This document shows, piece by piece, positions 15,289 to 23,240 of a stretch of DNA of 24,386 nucleotides. The position numbers and the translations under genes are program-made. A model generated the notes under the pieces. That model searched no databases and was not told the origin of the DNA. It saw nothing but the letters and a program-made list of their open reading frames with translations. Numbering within the stretch: the first letter of the stretch is position 1; each line of letters begins with the position of its first letter. This DNA is from Thiobacillus sp. UBA6205 (lineage in GTDB: Bacteria > Pseudomonadota > Gammaproteobacteria > Burkholderiales > Thiobacillaceae): assembly GCA_002421825.1 (NCBI GenBank), contig DISR01000058.1, forward strand, positions 33,553-57,938. Reading direction: 5' to 3'.

Positions 15289-16227
15289 TCAGACCTCCAG
15301 CAAAAAATGAATCAGCATGCCCAGCACCGCCAGCATGAAAGCGGTGCCGAGAAACTCCGGCGCGCGGAACAGGCGCACCTTGGCGGAGATGGCTTCCATG
15401 AACGACAGCAGGGCTCCGCCGAGTGCGAGCTTCGCCACCATGGCCGCCAGCGCCAAGGGCAGGGCGGCGACATCGCCATGGGGAGCGATGCCCCAGGGCA
15501 GGAACAGTGCGATGCCGAGGGTGGAATAAGTGAACAGCTTCAGCGCCACGGCCCACTCGATCAGCGCCAGGTGGCGGGCCGAATATTCGAGGATCATGGC
15601 CTCGTGGATCATGGTCAGTTCGAGGTGCGTGGTGGGGTTGTCCACCGGAATGCGCGCGTTCTCCGCCACCGTGATCATCCAGAATGCCACCGCCGCAAAC
15701 GCCAGGCTGGGGTAGATGGCGAAGTCCTTGTGCGCCAGGGTCTCGACGATGTGGGGCAGTTCGGTGGACTGGGAAATCAGGCTGGCGGTAAAGAACACCA
15801 TGAGCAGCGCCGGCTCGGCCAGGAAGGACACCAGCATTTCGCGCCGCGCGCCCAGGGAGCCGAAGGAAGTGCCGATGTCCATGGCGGCCAGCGCCAGGAA
15901 TACCCGCGCCAGGGCGAATACCCCAACCAGGGCGATGACATCCGCCGCCGGCGAGAACGGCAGGTCGTTGGCGATGGTGGGCACGATGCCGGCCGCCAGC
16001 GCCATGCAGGCGAAAATCATGTAGGGCGCAAAGCGGAACAGCGGCGAAGCGTTGTGCGCGATCACCGCATCCTTGTGGAACAGTTTGCGCAGGGTGCGAT
16101 AGGGCTGGGTGATCGGCGGGGCGCTGCGCCCCTGAAGCCAGGCGCGGCACTGGTTGACCCAGCCCATGAGCAGAGGGGCCAGCAGGATGGCCAGCAGGGT
16201 CTGGGCGAGTTGCAGGCTAACGCTCAT
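15289..16227 (-). CDS. hyfC: HyfC/HycD (NuoH-like) membrane anchor subunit
   Basis: This 312-residue subunit is the NuoH homologue that docks the hydrophilic large and small subunits on the membrane (E. coli HyfC is about 315). About eight membrane segments are visible. Characteristic loops are QGRSAPPITQPYRTLRKLF near the N-terminus, LGARREMLVSFLAEP in the middle, and the acidic ARIPVDNPTTHLELTMIHEA stretch. I start it at the ATG at 16227, which overlaps the hyfB-like stop as ATGA; a longer open frame runs upstream but only shadows hyfB. The stop precedes the hyfE-like ATG by 1 nt, so these genes are translationally coupled. Confidence 0.93.
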   Translation of the reverse strand: MSVSLQLAQTLLAILLAPLLMGWVNQCRAWLQGRSAPPITQPYRTLRKLFHKDAVIAHNASPLFRFAPYMIFACMALAAGIVPTIANDLPFSPAADVIALVGVFALARVFLALAAMDIGTSFGSLGARREMLVSFLAEPALLMVFFTASLISQSTELPHIVETLAHKDFAIYPSLAFAAVAFWMITVAENARIPVDNPTTHLELTMIHEAMILEYSARHLALIEWAVALKLFTYSTLGIALFLPWGIAPHGDVAALPLALAAMVAKLALGGALLSFMEAISAKVRLFRAPEFLGTAFMLAVLGMLIHFLLEV

Positions 16228-18242
16228 CGTGCGGCAAAGACCAGGAGGAAGATCAGGGTTGCAAAGCTGTAGATCAGGTACCACTGGATGCGGCCATGCT
16301 GCAGCCGTCCCGCCTGCTTCGACAGCCAGGCGGTCAGGTCGTCGATGGGCTGGTAGATCAGCAGCCAGAGCTTGTCGCGGCTGTCGCCGCGATAATGCGG
16401 CTTGCGGTCGAACGGGTCCGGGGTTTCCCGCTCTACCCGCATGAAGACTTCGAAGATTTGCCGGATGGGCTGGCCGAAGCCCTCGGCGCTGTCCTGCATG
16501 CGCGCATCCCCCTCCGGATAGCCGCAATCCCACGGATCGCTGCGGCGTACCCTGCCGTGATAAACGCGGCGCACCCACAGGTAGGTCAGCAGCAGCACCA
16601 CGACCACGACCGCGAGGAAAATCAGCGGCGCATAGCTGGCGCGTTCCGTCGAGACAGGCGCCAGCAGCAGCCAGCTGCCCGCACCCGGCAGGGTTTGCCC
16701 GGTCAGCATCAGCACCACGGGCTCCAGCCAGCCGATGACCTGGGTGGGCAAGAGGCCCAGCAGGACGCAGCCTGCGGCCAGCCACAGCATGCCCAGCCGT
16801 TCCGGCCAGCCTGCATCATGCGCATGCCGCAGCGCCGGGTCGCGCGGCTGGCCGAGGAAGACGACGCCATAGAATTTCACCATCACATAGGCGGCGAGCG
16901 CTGCGGCCAGCGCGACCGAGGCAGCCGCCACGGGAACGACCATGTCGAGATAAGGCTGGGTCAGGCCGGGGGTGAACAGGAACGCCTGCAGCAACAGCCA
17001 CTCCGAAACGAAGCCATTGAGGGGCGGCAGGCCCGCGATGGCGAGCGCGCCGATGAGGGTCAGCCAGGCCGTCCACGGCATGGCGCGCATCAGCCCGCCC
17101 AGATGGCCCATGCGCCGTTCGCCGGTGGCGTGCAGCACGGAACCCGTGCCCACGAACAGCAGGCCCTTGAAGAAGGCATGGTTGAGGGCGTGATACAGCA
17201 GGGCGGTCAGCGTCAGCGCCGCCAGCGCGCCCTTGCCGTCGGTATGGAAGATCAGCGTCAAGCCGAAGGCGGCCAGGATCACGCCGATGTTTTCGATCGA
17301 CGACCAGGCCAGCAGGCGCTTCATGTCCGATTGCACGGCGGCGAAAATCACGCCATACAGGGCGGTAATCAATCCGAGCGCCAGCGCCAGCGTACCCCAC
17401 CAGCCGATCTGCACGTTGAGCAGGTCGAAGGTCGCGCGCAGCAGGCCGTAGATGGCGGTCTTCAGCATCACGCCCGACATCAGCGCCGACACCGGCGAAG
17501 GCGCGGCAGGATGCGCCTCGGGCAGCCACACGTGCAGGGGCACCAGGCCGGCCTTGGCGCCGAAGCCGAACAGCGCCAGCAGAAACACCGCCGAGGACCA
17601 GAACGGCGTCAGCTCTGCCAGACGCATGGTGTTGAAGGTGTAGTCCCCCTCGCCGCCCTGCAGCACGCCGAAAGCCAGCAGCAGCGACACCGCGCCGACG
17701 TGCGCGATCAGGAGGTAGAGAAAGCCGGCGCGGCGGATTTCCGGGATCTTGTGGTCGGTGGTGACGAGGAAGTAGGACGACAGCGCCATCACTTCCCACG
17801 CCACCATGAAAGCGTAGGCATCGTCCGCCAGCAGCACCGTGACCATGCCTGCCAGGAACAGGTGGTACCACATCGCCAGCAGCGCAAGCGGCCCGGCGGC
17901 CATGCTCCTGAAATAGCCCGTGGCGTACACCGTGATGCCGAACGCAGCGCCGCCCAGCAGCACCATGAAGAAGGCCGACAGGGCGTCCAGGCGCAGATGG
18001 AATGGCAGATCGGGCAGGCCGATGGGCAGCACCATGGCGGAAGCGGGCAGGATCAATCCCGCCACGCCGACACCGGCAATGCCGAGCGCGCCCAGCGCGC
18101 CCAGCGGAAACACCAGCCGCGTCAGCAGGCGCGGCGAACCGTGCAGCAACAGGGATGCGCCGCCCAATGCCAGCCAGAAAAGCACGACGCCCCAGGCAAG
18201 GTCGAGGATGGAGTCGGCAAGAAAAGCGACAGGCATGGTCAA
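16224..18242 (-). CDS. hyfB: HyfB-like (NuoL-type) antiporter subunit
   Basis: First gene of the complex operon: 672 residues, the same length as E. coli HyfB, with roughly 14-16 membrane segments. The pump residues of the NuoL/Mrp family are conserved: E150 in MVAWEVMALSSYF, K230 in GFGAKAGLVPLHVWLPEAH and K261 in GVMLKTAIYG, plus DMKRLLAWSSIENIG (306-320). Two starts are possible. TTG at 18242 has AGGA at ideal 6-nt spacing, while ATG at 18236 lies 12 nt from it; the protein differs by only two residues. A sigma-70-like promoter lies just upstream. Unlike the full E. coli hyf operon, no hyfA, hyfD or hyfH homologue is found in the cluster. Confidence 0.93.
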   Translation of the reverse strand: MTMPVAFLADSILDLAWGVVLFWLALGGASLLLHGSPRLLTRLVFPLGALGALGIAGVGVAGLILPASAMVLPIGLPDLPFHLRLDALSAFFMVLLGGAAFGITVYATGYFRSMAAGPLALLAMWYHLFLAGMVTVLLADDAYAFMVAWEVMALSSYFLVTTDHKIPEIRRAGFLYLLIAHVGAVSLLLAFGVLQGGEGDYTFNTMRLAELTPFWSSAVFLLALFGFGAKAGLVPLHVWLPEAHPAAPSPVSALMSGVMLKTAIYGLLRATFDLLNVQIGWWGTLALALGLITALYGVIFAAVQSDMKRLLAWSSIENIGVILAAFGLTLIFHTDGKGALAALTLTALLYHALNHAFFKGLLFVGTGSVLHATGERRMGHLGGLMRAMPWTAWLTLIGALAIAGLPPLNGFVSEWLLLQAFLFTPGLTQPYLDMVVPVAAASVALAAALAAYVMVKFYGVVFLGQPRDPALRHAHDAGWPERLGMLWLAAGCVLLGLLPTQVIGWLEPVVLMLTGQTLPGAGSWLLLAPVSTERASYAPLIFLAVVVVVLLLTYLWVRRVYHGRVRRSDPWDCGYPEGDARMQDSAEGFGQPIRQIFEVFMRVERETPDPFDRKPHYRGDSRDKLWLLIYQPIDDLTAWLSKQAGRLQHGRIQWYLIYSFATLIFLLVFAAR

Positions 18243-18266
18243 TGGGCGTCCTGGAATTCGATTCCG

Positions 18267-18295
18267 ATTCTAGTGAGCATTTTATGCGGCCTCAA
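18267..18295 (-). promoter_or_regulatory. Candidate sigma-70 promoter of the Ehr operon
   Basis: On the minus strand TTGAGG (18295-18290) is followed after exactly 17 nt by TAGAAT (18272-18267). The expected transcription start falls near 18260, about 20 nt before the hyfB-like start and just in front of its ribosome site. In the 18243-18468 gap I see nothing else of note. Confidence 0.5.
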
Positions 18296-18468
18296 TATCA
18301 GTATGACCAGCAATGCCGCATCTGCACAAGCCCGACGGAAAAGCCGGCACCCGATCCGCCTGCCTGTCCGGGCAAGGGAGCGGCTTGCCGCGCCAGAGTT
18401 GCGTGCACGGCCGAAACAAGACCGGGGCGCTCCGGCCTTGAAGCGGATACCGCCGCCCCCTTCCTGCG

Positions 18469-20310
18469 TCAGGCCGGGGACGGCACGGGATGCATGCCAG
18501 GAACATTGGGCACGGGAGCCTCGGCGACCTCGCGCACGGGCGCCTCGGCGGTGCCGGGCTGAAGCGCGCATTCCTTGAAAACGCGGCTGCTGCAACTGCG
18601 GCAGATTTCCGGGTCCATGTAACGCATCGCGGTCTTGATCGCATGGTCGGTGTTGGGCACCAGCGCGTCGGCGGCAAGCAGCCCATCCTCCTGCAGGTCG
18701 CCCAGCATGCCGTGCACCTGCGGGTTGGCGCGGGTGAAGATCACGTGCCGCCCTTCGCGCTTCGCGGTATGCAGCACGCCTTCGAGCGCGCGCTGGCCGG
18801 TGGTGTCCATCATCGATACCTTGATCATCCGCAGGATGACCACCGAGGGCTTGCAGCACACCATGTCGCCGCAGACCTTGCGCTCGAAGGCCTTGGCAAC
18901 GCCGAAGAACAGCGGGCCGTGGGCCTCGTGGAACATGATCTGGGGACAGGCGCCCTGATGGTTGACCAGGCCGGCATACTGGCTGTTGCCGGCCAGGTCG
19001 ACTTCCTCCGGCAGGTTCTCGCTCATGTGCTTGATGAACAGGAAGGAGGCCAGCACCATGCCGATTTCGATGGCCACGGTCAGGTCGATGAACACGGTCA
19101 GCGACACGGTCGCCACATACACCGCGCGGTCGGCGTGCGGGGCGTGCTGCAGCAGATGCCTGGCATGGTGAAACTCGCCCAGCTTGGAGGCGACCACGAT
19201 CAGGATCGCCGCCAGCACCGCCATCGGCACCTGGCTCGCGAGCGGCGCCGCGGCCAGGATGATCACCAGCACGATTACGGCATGCGAGAAACCGGCCATG
19301 CGGGATTTCGCGCCGCTCAGGATGTTGGTGCCGGTGCGCGCGATCACGCCGGTTGCGGGCATGCCGCCGAACAGCGGCGAGAGGATGTTGGCAGCGCCCT
19401 GGGCCAGGAGCTCGCGGTTCGAATGATGGCGATCGCCGCTCATGTTGTCTGCCACCACGGCGGAAAGCAGGGCTTCCACGCCCACCAGCACGGCGATGGT
19501 GAACGCCGGGCGGATCAGTTCCAGCAGATGCGAAAAGCTGACCTCGGGAATGGCCGGCGCCGGCAGGGACGAAGGCACCTGGCCGAACAGGCTGGCGATG
19601 GTTTCGACCGGGAAGTCGAGCATGATCGCCACGACGGTGCCGACGACCAGGCCGATCAGGGCGCCGGGCACGCGCTTGAGATAAGGCAGCTTCGGCCCGT
19701 AGACGATTGCAGCCAGTGTGATCAGCGTCAGCAGCACGGTCCAGCCGTTGATGGAACCGATGTGCTGAAAGGTTTCCAGCATGTTTTCGTGGAAGAACTC
19801 ATGTTTGGTCAGCCCCTGCACCAGTCCGCTTGCATTGAGGATTTTCTCGCCGGCTTCCGTGCGCGCCACCAGCCCGGTCACGTTGTTGATCTGGGTGGCG
19901 ATGATGCTGATGGCAATGCCGGAAGTGAAGCCCAGGATGACCGGGTAAGGAATGTATTCGATCAGCTTGCCGAAACGCAGCCAGCCCATCAGGATCAGCA
20001 GCACGCCGGCCATCATGCCGGCGATCATCACGTCCTGGAAACCGTTGACGGAAGTCAGCGAGATGGCCGCCAGCACCGGGATCAGCGCGGCCGCCGCGCC
20101 CGCGATCTGGAAACGCGAGCCGCCGAACACCGCGACCAGCGAACCTGCCACGACCGACGTGATCAGGCCTTGAATAGGGGTTGCGCCAGAAGCAATGGCG
20201 AAGGCCAGCCCCAGGGGAATCGACACCACGGCCACGATCAGGCCGGCTGTCAGGTCGGATTTCAGCAGATCGCCAGAGTAGCGCTTCCAGCTTGGCGGTA
20301 AGAAATTCAT
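18469..20310 (-). CDS. SulP-family anion transporter with STAS domain (sulP-2)
   Basis: This 613-residue inner-membrane carrier has a membrane domain from about residue 15 to 420, opening with SDLTAGLIVAVVSIPLGLAFAIASG. The STAS domain (about 445-560) contains SMMDTTGQRAL. The tail carries DPEICRSCSSRVFKEC (566-581) and a proline/valine-rich end. The same cysteine motif ends sulP-1, although the two proteins are otherwise distant. CAGGAA precedes the ATG. It lies 38 nt after sulP-3 in an operon started by a USP-like gene. The substrate is unproven: sulfate or bicarbonate. Its closeness to the Ehr operon, which starts 226 nt further on in the same direction, is suggestive. Confidence 0.92.
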   Translation of the reverse strand: MNFLPPSWKRYSGDLLKSDLTAGLIVAVVSIPLGLAFAIASGATPIQGLITSVVAGSLVAVFGGSRFQIAGAAAALIPVLAAISLTSVNGFQDVMIAGMMAGVLLILMGWLRFGKLIEYIPYPVILGFTSGIAISIIATQINNVTGLVARTEAGEKILNASGLVQGLTKHEFFHENMLETFQHIGSINGWTVLLTLITLAAIVYGPKLPYLKRVPGALIGLVVGTVVAIMLDFPVETIASLFGQVPSSLPAPAIPEVSFSHLLELIRPAFTIAVLVGVEALLSAVVADNMSGDRHHSNRELLAQGAANILSPLFGGMPATGVIARTGTNILSGAKSRMAGFSHAVIVLVIILAAAPLASQVPMAVLAAILIVVASKLGEFHHARHLLQHAPHADRAVYVATVSLTVFIDLTVAIEIGMVLASFLFIKHMSENLPEEVDLAGNSQYAGLVNHQGACPQIMFHEAHGPLFFGVAKAFERKVCGDMVCCKPSVVILRMIKVSMMDTTGQRALEGVLHTAKREGRHVIFTRANPQVHGMLGDLQEDGLLAADALVPNTDHAIKTAMRYMDPEICRSCSSRVFKECALQPGTAEAPVREVAEAPVPNVPGMHPVPSPA

Positions 20311-20348
20311 CGTAAAAATTCCTGAAGGTACGTGTTACAAAATTTGTA

Positions 20349-22487
20349 TCAGCTGGTTTGAGTCGCGCCGGCCGGGGCAACCATGCAGAACAGGTCGTCC
20401 GCAGCCTCCTCGCCCAGCCTTTCGTAGATGGCCGTGATCGCCTGGTTTACCGTGGCGAATATGTTGTCCTGCCCGATCGCCTCGAACAGCCCGGTGGCGC
20501 GCATCACGTCCAGCACCTGTTTCTTGAGTCCGCTGAACACCAGGGTGATGCCGGCCCCCTTGAGCCGCTCCACCAGATGGTGGATGACCTCCTCGCCCGA
20601 GGCATCCAGTTCGTTGATGGCGTCGCCCACGACCAGCACGTATTTCGCATCGGGATGCCTGGAAACCGCCTCCAGCATCGCGTCCTCGAAATAGGGAACG
20701 TTGGCGAAGTACAGCGAACCGTCGAAGCGGATCGCCACCACATTCTTGCTGGTGGGCAGGTCGGGATTGACCTTGATGTCGCGCAGGGTGCCATCCTTGT
20801 AGCGGCCGAGCACCGCAACGCGCGGCGACATGGTGCGATACAGGTAAAGGCCCAGTGCCAGGCCGGCGCCGACCATGATGCCGTTGTCGAGATGCGGGGC
20901 GAAGGCGAGCGTGGCGAAGAAAGTCGCCACGGCGGCGGTGCCGTCGTGCCTGCTGGCCTGCCAAGCGTGCTTGACCGCCTTGAAATTCACCAGCCCGACC
21001 ACCGCCATGATGATGATCGCAGCGAGCACGGCCTGCGGCAGGTGATACAGCAGCGGGGTAAGGAAGAGCAGGGTCAGCAGCACGAACAGCGTGGTGATCA
21101 CCGAACTCAGGCCGGTTCTGGCGCCCGAGTTCATGTTGACCGCCGTACGCGAAAAGGAGCCTGACACCGGGAAGGCCTGCGAGAAGCTGCCGACCATGTT
21201 GGCCAGGCCCTGACCGATCAGTTCCTGGTTGGGGTCGATGCGCTCCTTGGTCTTGGCGGCGACGGCCTTGGCGATGGAGATGGCTTCCATGAAGCCGACC
21301 AGCGAAATCACCAGCGCGACGGACAGCAACGAACCCAGTGCATCGAGGTTGAAGCTCGGCATCTGGATGCTGGGCAGTCCTTCCGGAATGGTGCCCACCA
21401 CCTCGCCACCGCCGACCAGCTTGAAGCCCTTGGCACTCAGCTTGTTCAGGCGATAGCGCGCCTCATCCAGCGGCACGCCCTGTGGCGCGTGGTCGGCCGC
21501 ATAAATCGCCAGGGTTGCGCCGTTTGCATCGACGCTGCGCACGACCCGCAGATTCCGCACCGCAGCCTTTTCCTTGGCGAATGCCGTTTCTGCCTCATGC
21601 AGGTTGATGCGCAGCAGGGCGAGCGCCGCCTCGGCCCGCACGACGCCGATGCTGGCTTCGCCTTCGGCCTTCTCGGCAGCCTTCAATTCGTCCATTTTGG
21701 CGGAGACCTGTGCGTTCAGCTCGTCCACCCGCTGAGCTGCCGCCATGCCCTGCTGCACCACGGCCATCAGCTCGGGGTCGGCGATCTGTTCCAGCTTGCC
21801 TTCGGCGTTGCGCTCGAACCCGATCCCCCACGACAGCAGTGTCGTCACCACCACCGCAATCAGCACGCCGGGCAGCTTGGGCATGTATTTCTTGATGCCC
21901 CACATGATGGCGATCGCCAGCAGGCCGATCGCCAGCGTCGGCATGTGCGTTTCGCCGATCAGCCTGAACACGCCGACGATGTCGTTGATGAAGTGCTCGC
22001 TGCGCCCCATTGGCACGCCGAACAACTTGGACACTTGCGACAGCGCGATGATGATGGCGGCGGCATTGGTGAAGCCGACGATAACCGGGTGCGACAGGAA
22101 GTTGACGATCACACCCAGCTTGAACACGCCAAGCAGCAGCTGGATCACGCCGACCAGCAGCGCCAGCATGATGGCCAGCGCAATGAAGTTGTCGGAGCCC
22201 GGCGCCGCCAGCACCGCCAGCGAAGAGGCCGTCAGCAGCGACACCACCGCAACCGGGCCGGTGCCGAGCTGGTTCGAGCTGCCCCACAGAGCCGCCACCG
22301 CCACCGGCAGGAAGGCGGCATACAGGCCGTAGTAGGCGGGCAGCCCGGCCAACTGTGCATAAGCCATGGACTGCGGGATCAGCACCAGGGCGACGGTCAG
22401 TCCGGCCATGAAGTCGGCCTTGAGGGTGTCTCCCTTCATCGGGAACCAGCGCAGGAATGGCAGGAATTTGGTCAGGTAGGCAGGCAT
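20349..22487 (-). CDS. SulP-family transporter with periplasmic coiled-coil insert (sulP-3)
   Basis: This 712-residue SulP carrier, over 100 residues longer than usual, has the signature LIPQSMAYAQLAGLPAYYGLY near residue 37. The membrane core is split by an extra segment of about 130 residues (roughly 225-358). Most of that segment (about 240-315) is charged, alanine-rich and heptad-like (MAAAQRVDELNAQVSAKMDE), so probably coiled coil. By SLC26 topology the insert lies after the seventh helix, on the periplasmic side. A STAS domain follows at about 575-700 (INELDASGEEV). There is no terminal cysteine motif, unlike sulP-1 and sulP-2. The gene is second in the USP-SulP-SulP operon. The substrate is not determined. 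Confidence 0.92.
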   Translation of the reverse strand: MPAYLTKFLPFLRWFPMKGDTLKADFMAGLTVALVLIPQSMAYAQLAGLPAYYGLYAAFLPVAVAALWGSSNQLGTGPVAVVSLLTASSLAVLAAPGSDNFIALAIMLALLVGVIQLLLGVFKLGVIVNFLSHPVIVGFTNAAAIIIALSQVSKLFGVPMGRSEHFINDIVGVFRLIGETHMPTLAIGLLAIAIMWGIKKYMPKLPGVLIAVVVTTLLSWGIGFERNAEGKLEQIADPELMAVVQQGMAAAQRVDELNAQVSAKMDELKAAEKAEGEASIGVVRAEAALALLRINLHEAETAFAKEKAAVRNLRVVRSVDANGATLAIYAADHAPQGVPLDEARYRLNKLSAKGFKLVGGGEVVGTIPEGLPSIQMPSFNLDALGSLLSVALVISLVGFMEAISIAKAVAAKTKERIDPNQELIGQGLANMVGSFSQAFPVSGSFSRTAVNMNSGARTGLSSVITTLFVLLTLLFLTPLLYHLPQAVLAAIIIMAVVGLVNFKAVKHAWQASRHDGTAAVATFFATLAFAPHLDNGIMVGAGLALGLYLYRTMSPRVAVLGRYKDGTLRDIKVNPDLPTSKNVVAIRFDGSLYFANVPYFEDAMLEAVSRHPDAKYVLVVGDAINELDASGEEVIHHLVERLKGAGITLVFSGLKKQVLDVMRATGLFEAIGQDNIFATVNQAITAIYERLGEEAADDLFCMVAPAGATQTS
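21414..21815 (-). other. Sequence coding for the coiled-coil insert of sulP-3
   Basis: It corresponds to residues of about 225-358 of the carrier. sulP-1 and sulP-2 have only a short loop at this place, between the helix ending in LLSWGIGF and the following LPSIQMPSF. Base composition is like the rest of the gene, so there is no sign of a recent insertion. Confidence 0.65.
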
Positions 22488-22521
22488 GGCGTATTTCTTG
22501 GTCGGTTGAGTTCGAATGGAA

Positions 22522-22920
22522 TCAGGCTTGTTTCTTTTCGGGTGATGCAGCCGCGGTCACCAGGGGGCATGCAAGGTGTTTCCAGGGATCGCTGCTGCGG
22601 TCCAGGGCCAGCGCCTCCCAGCCTTCGCGGGAATCGATCACCACGGCCGCGATGTTTTCGTGGGCATTGGCGTAATTGACCAGGTCGCGGCGACGCAGGC
22701 TGGGCTTCACGTCGAGGCTGTACTGCAGCCCCGCACCCCGCAGCGATGCGACAAAGCCGTCCAGCTCGGCCGGCAGCGCCGGGCCGCTCGAAATGACCTG
22801 GATCTCCAGGTCCGCCTCCAGGCGGCGGCAAAGCTCCAGTGCCGAGGTCAGCAGGCGCGGATCCACATGCCCTTCACGGACAGCAAGCAGCACGGTTCGT
22901 TGTTTGCCCGGGTGTGTCAT
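22522..22920 (-). CDS. USP-like alpha/beta protein, first gene of the SulP operon
   Basis: This 132-residue protein has a universal-stress-protein-like fold: first strand RTVLLAVREG, a helix with LLTSALELCRRLEADLEIQVIS, then KPSLRRRDLVNYANAHENIAAVVIDS and a final strand ending ACPLVTAA. It lacks the glycine-rich ATP motif. I start it at the ATG at 22920. The frame stays open to 22995, but that part overlaps the sigma-54 promoter, whose start site would be near 22946. The next gene, sulP-3, starts 34 nt after its stop. It mirrors the USP next to sulP-1. A regulatory partner of the carrier is a guess from context. Confidence 0.72.
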   Translation of the reverse strand: MTHPGKQRTVLLAVREGHVDPRLLTSALELCRRLEADLEIQVISSGPALPAELDGFVASLRGAGLQYSLDVKPSLRRRDLVNYANAHENIAAVVIDSREGWEALALDRSSDPWKHLACPLVTAAASPEKKQA

Positions 22921-22955
22921 GCCTGGCGCTTCAATAATGAATGGAGCCAAGCTGA

Positions 22956-22971
22956 TGCAGTATGCGTGCCA
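22956..22971 (-). promoter_or_regulatory. Sigma-54 promoter of the USP-sulP-3-sulP-2 operon
   Basis: On the minus strand TGGCACG (22971-22965), four bases, then CTGCA (22960-22956). The -24 GG and -12 GC are exactly 10 nt apart, and only one base departs from TGGCACG-N4-TTGCA. Predicted transcription starts near 22946, 26 nt before the USP-like ATG. A sigma-54 activator gene is encoded divergently next to it. Confidence 0.75.
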
Positions 22972-23046
22972 ACTAGCCGCAGAACAGCCAACCAATTGAA
23001 ATCATTAGGACAAGACCCAAACCTGCACCCGGAGAAAGAAATCTTT

Positions 23047-23064
23047 ATTGTTGCAGAATGCAAT
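23047..23064. promoter_or_regulatory. Dyad TTGCA-GAA-TGCAA, candidate enhancer site
   Basis: A perfect 13-bp dyad at 23051-23063, about 110 bp upstream of the predicted sigma-54 start site, a usual distance for an activator binding site. The 22921-23240 gap between divergent genes is otherwise AT-richer than the rest of the window and holds no gene. Confidence 0.4.
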
Positions 23065-23115
23065 GTGAAAACGCCAATGTGACGGTCCGCCTGCCAGAAC
23101 CGCACCCACACGACT

Positions 23116-23132
23116 GTTAAATATTGGTTAAA
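23116..23132. promoter_or_regulatory. GTTAAA-N5-GTTAAA operator-like direct repeat, copy 3
   Basis: GTTAAA (23116-23121), five bases, GTTAAA (23127-23132): the same 11-bp period as the two control segments next to the carbonic anhydrase gene. The pattern shared by all three is GTTAA-N5-GGTTAA-N2-CCGG when one counts the guanine before the second hexamer. It lies 108 nt before the sigma-54 activator start. Confidence 0.5.
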
Positions 23133-23142
23133 TCCGGCATGA

Positions 23143-23166
23143 AATGATTTGTTGCAATAAATCATT
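23143..23166. promoter_or_regulatory. Dyad AATGATTT-N8-AAATCATT
   Basis: An 8-bp inverted repeat around GTTGCAAT, itself containing TTGCAA. It sits about 210 bp from the sigma-54 start and 75 nt before the activator ATG. Several TTGCA motifs follow up to 23192. It is a candidate second enhancer or autoregulatory site. Confidence 0.4.
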
Positions 23167-23240
23167 GCATATTGCTTTTTGCAACACTTGCAGGCATGCT
23201 TTCCGGATCGCGCCACGCGCGAGAACATGCAGGAGCAAAC

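Noticed and set aside
10991..18242. Functional group 4 [NiFe] hydrogenase or formate hydrogenlyase
   Set aside because: All four NiFe-binding cysteines are absent, and no formate dehydrogenase, ferredoxin subunit or hydrogenase maturation gene is present.
13161..18242. DAB/Mps-type (DabA-DabB) inorganic-carbon transporter
   Set aside because: NuoL-like proteins are present, but there is no DUF2309 (DabA) gene, and the HyfC/HyfE/NuoB/NuoCD-like partners fit the Ehr architecture.
16296..18578. 760-codon plus-strand frame opposite the hyfB-like gene
   Set aside because: Extremely Gln/Arg/His-rich product without domains; hyfB on the minus strand has all antiporter residues.
22921..22995. Longer N-terminus for the USP-like protein (start at 22995)
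   Set aside because: It would put the start codon upstream of the predicted sigma-54 transcription start, and the extra residues do not fit the USP fold.
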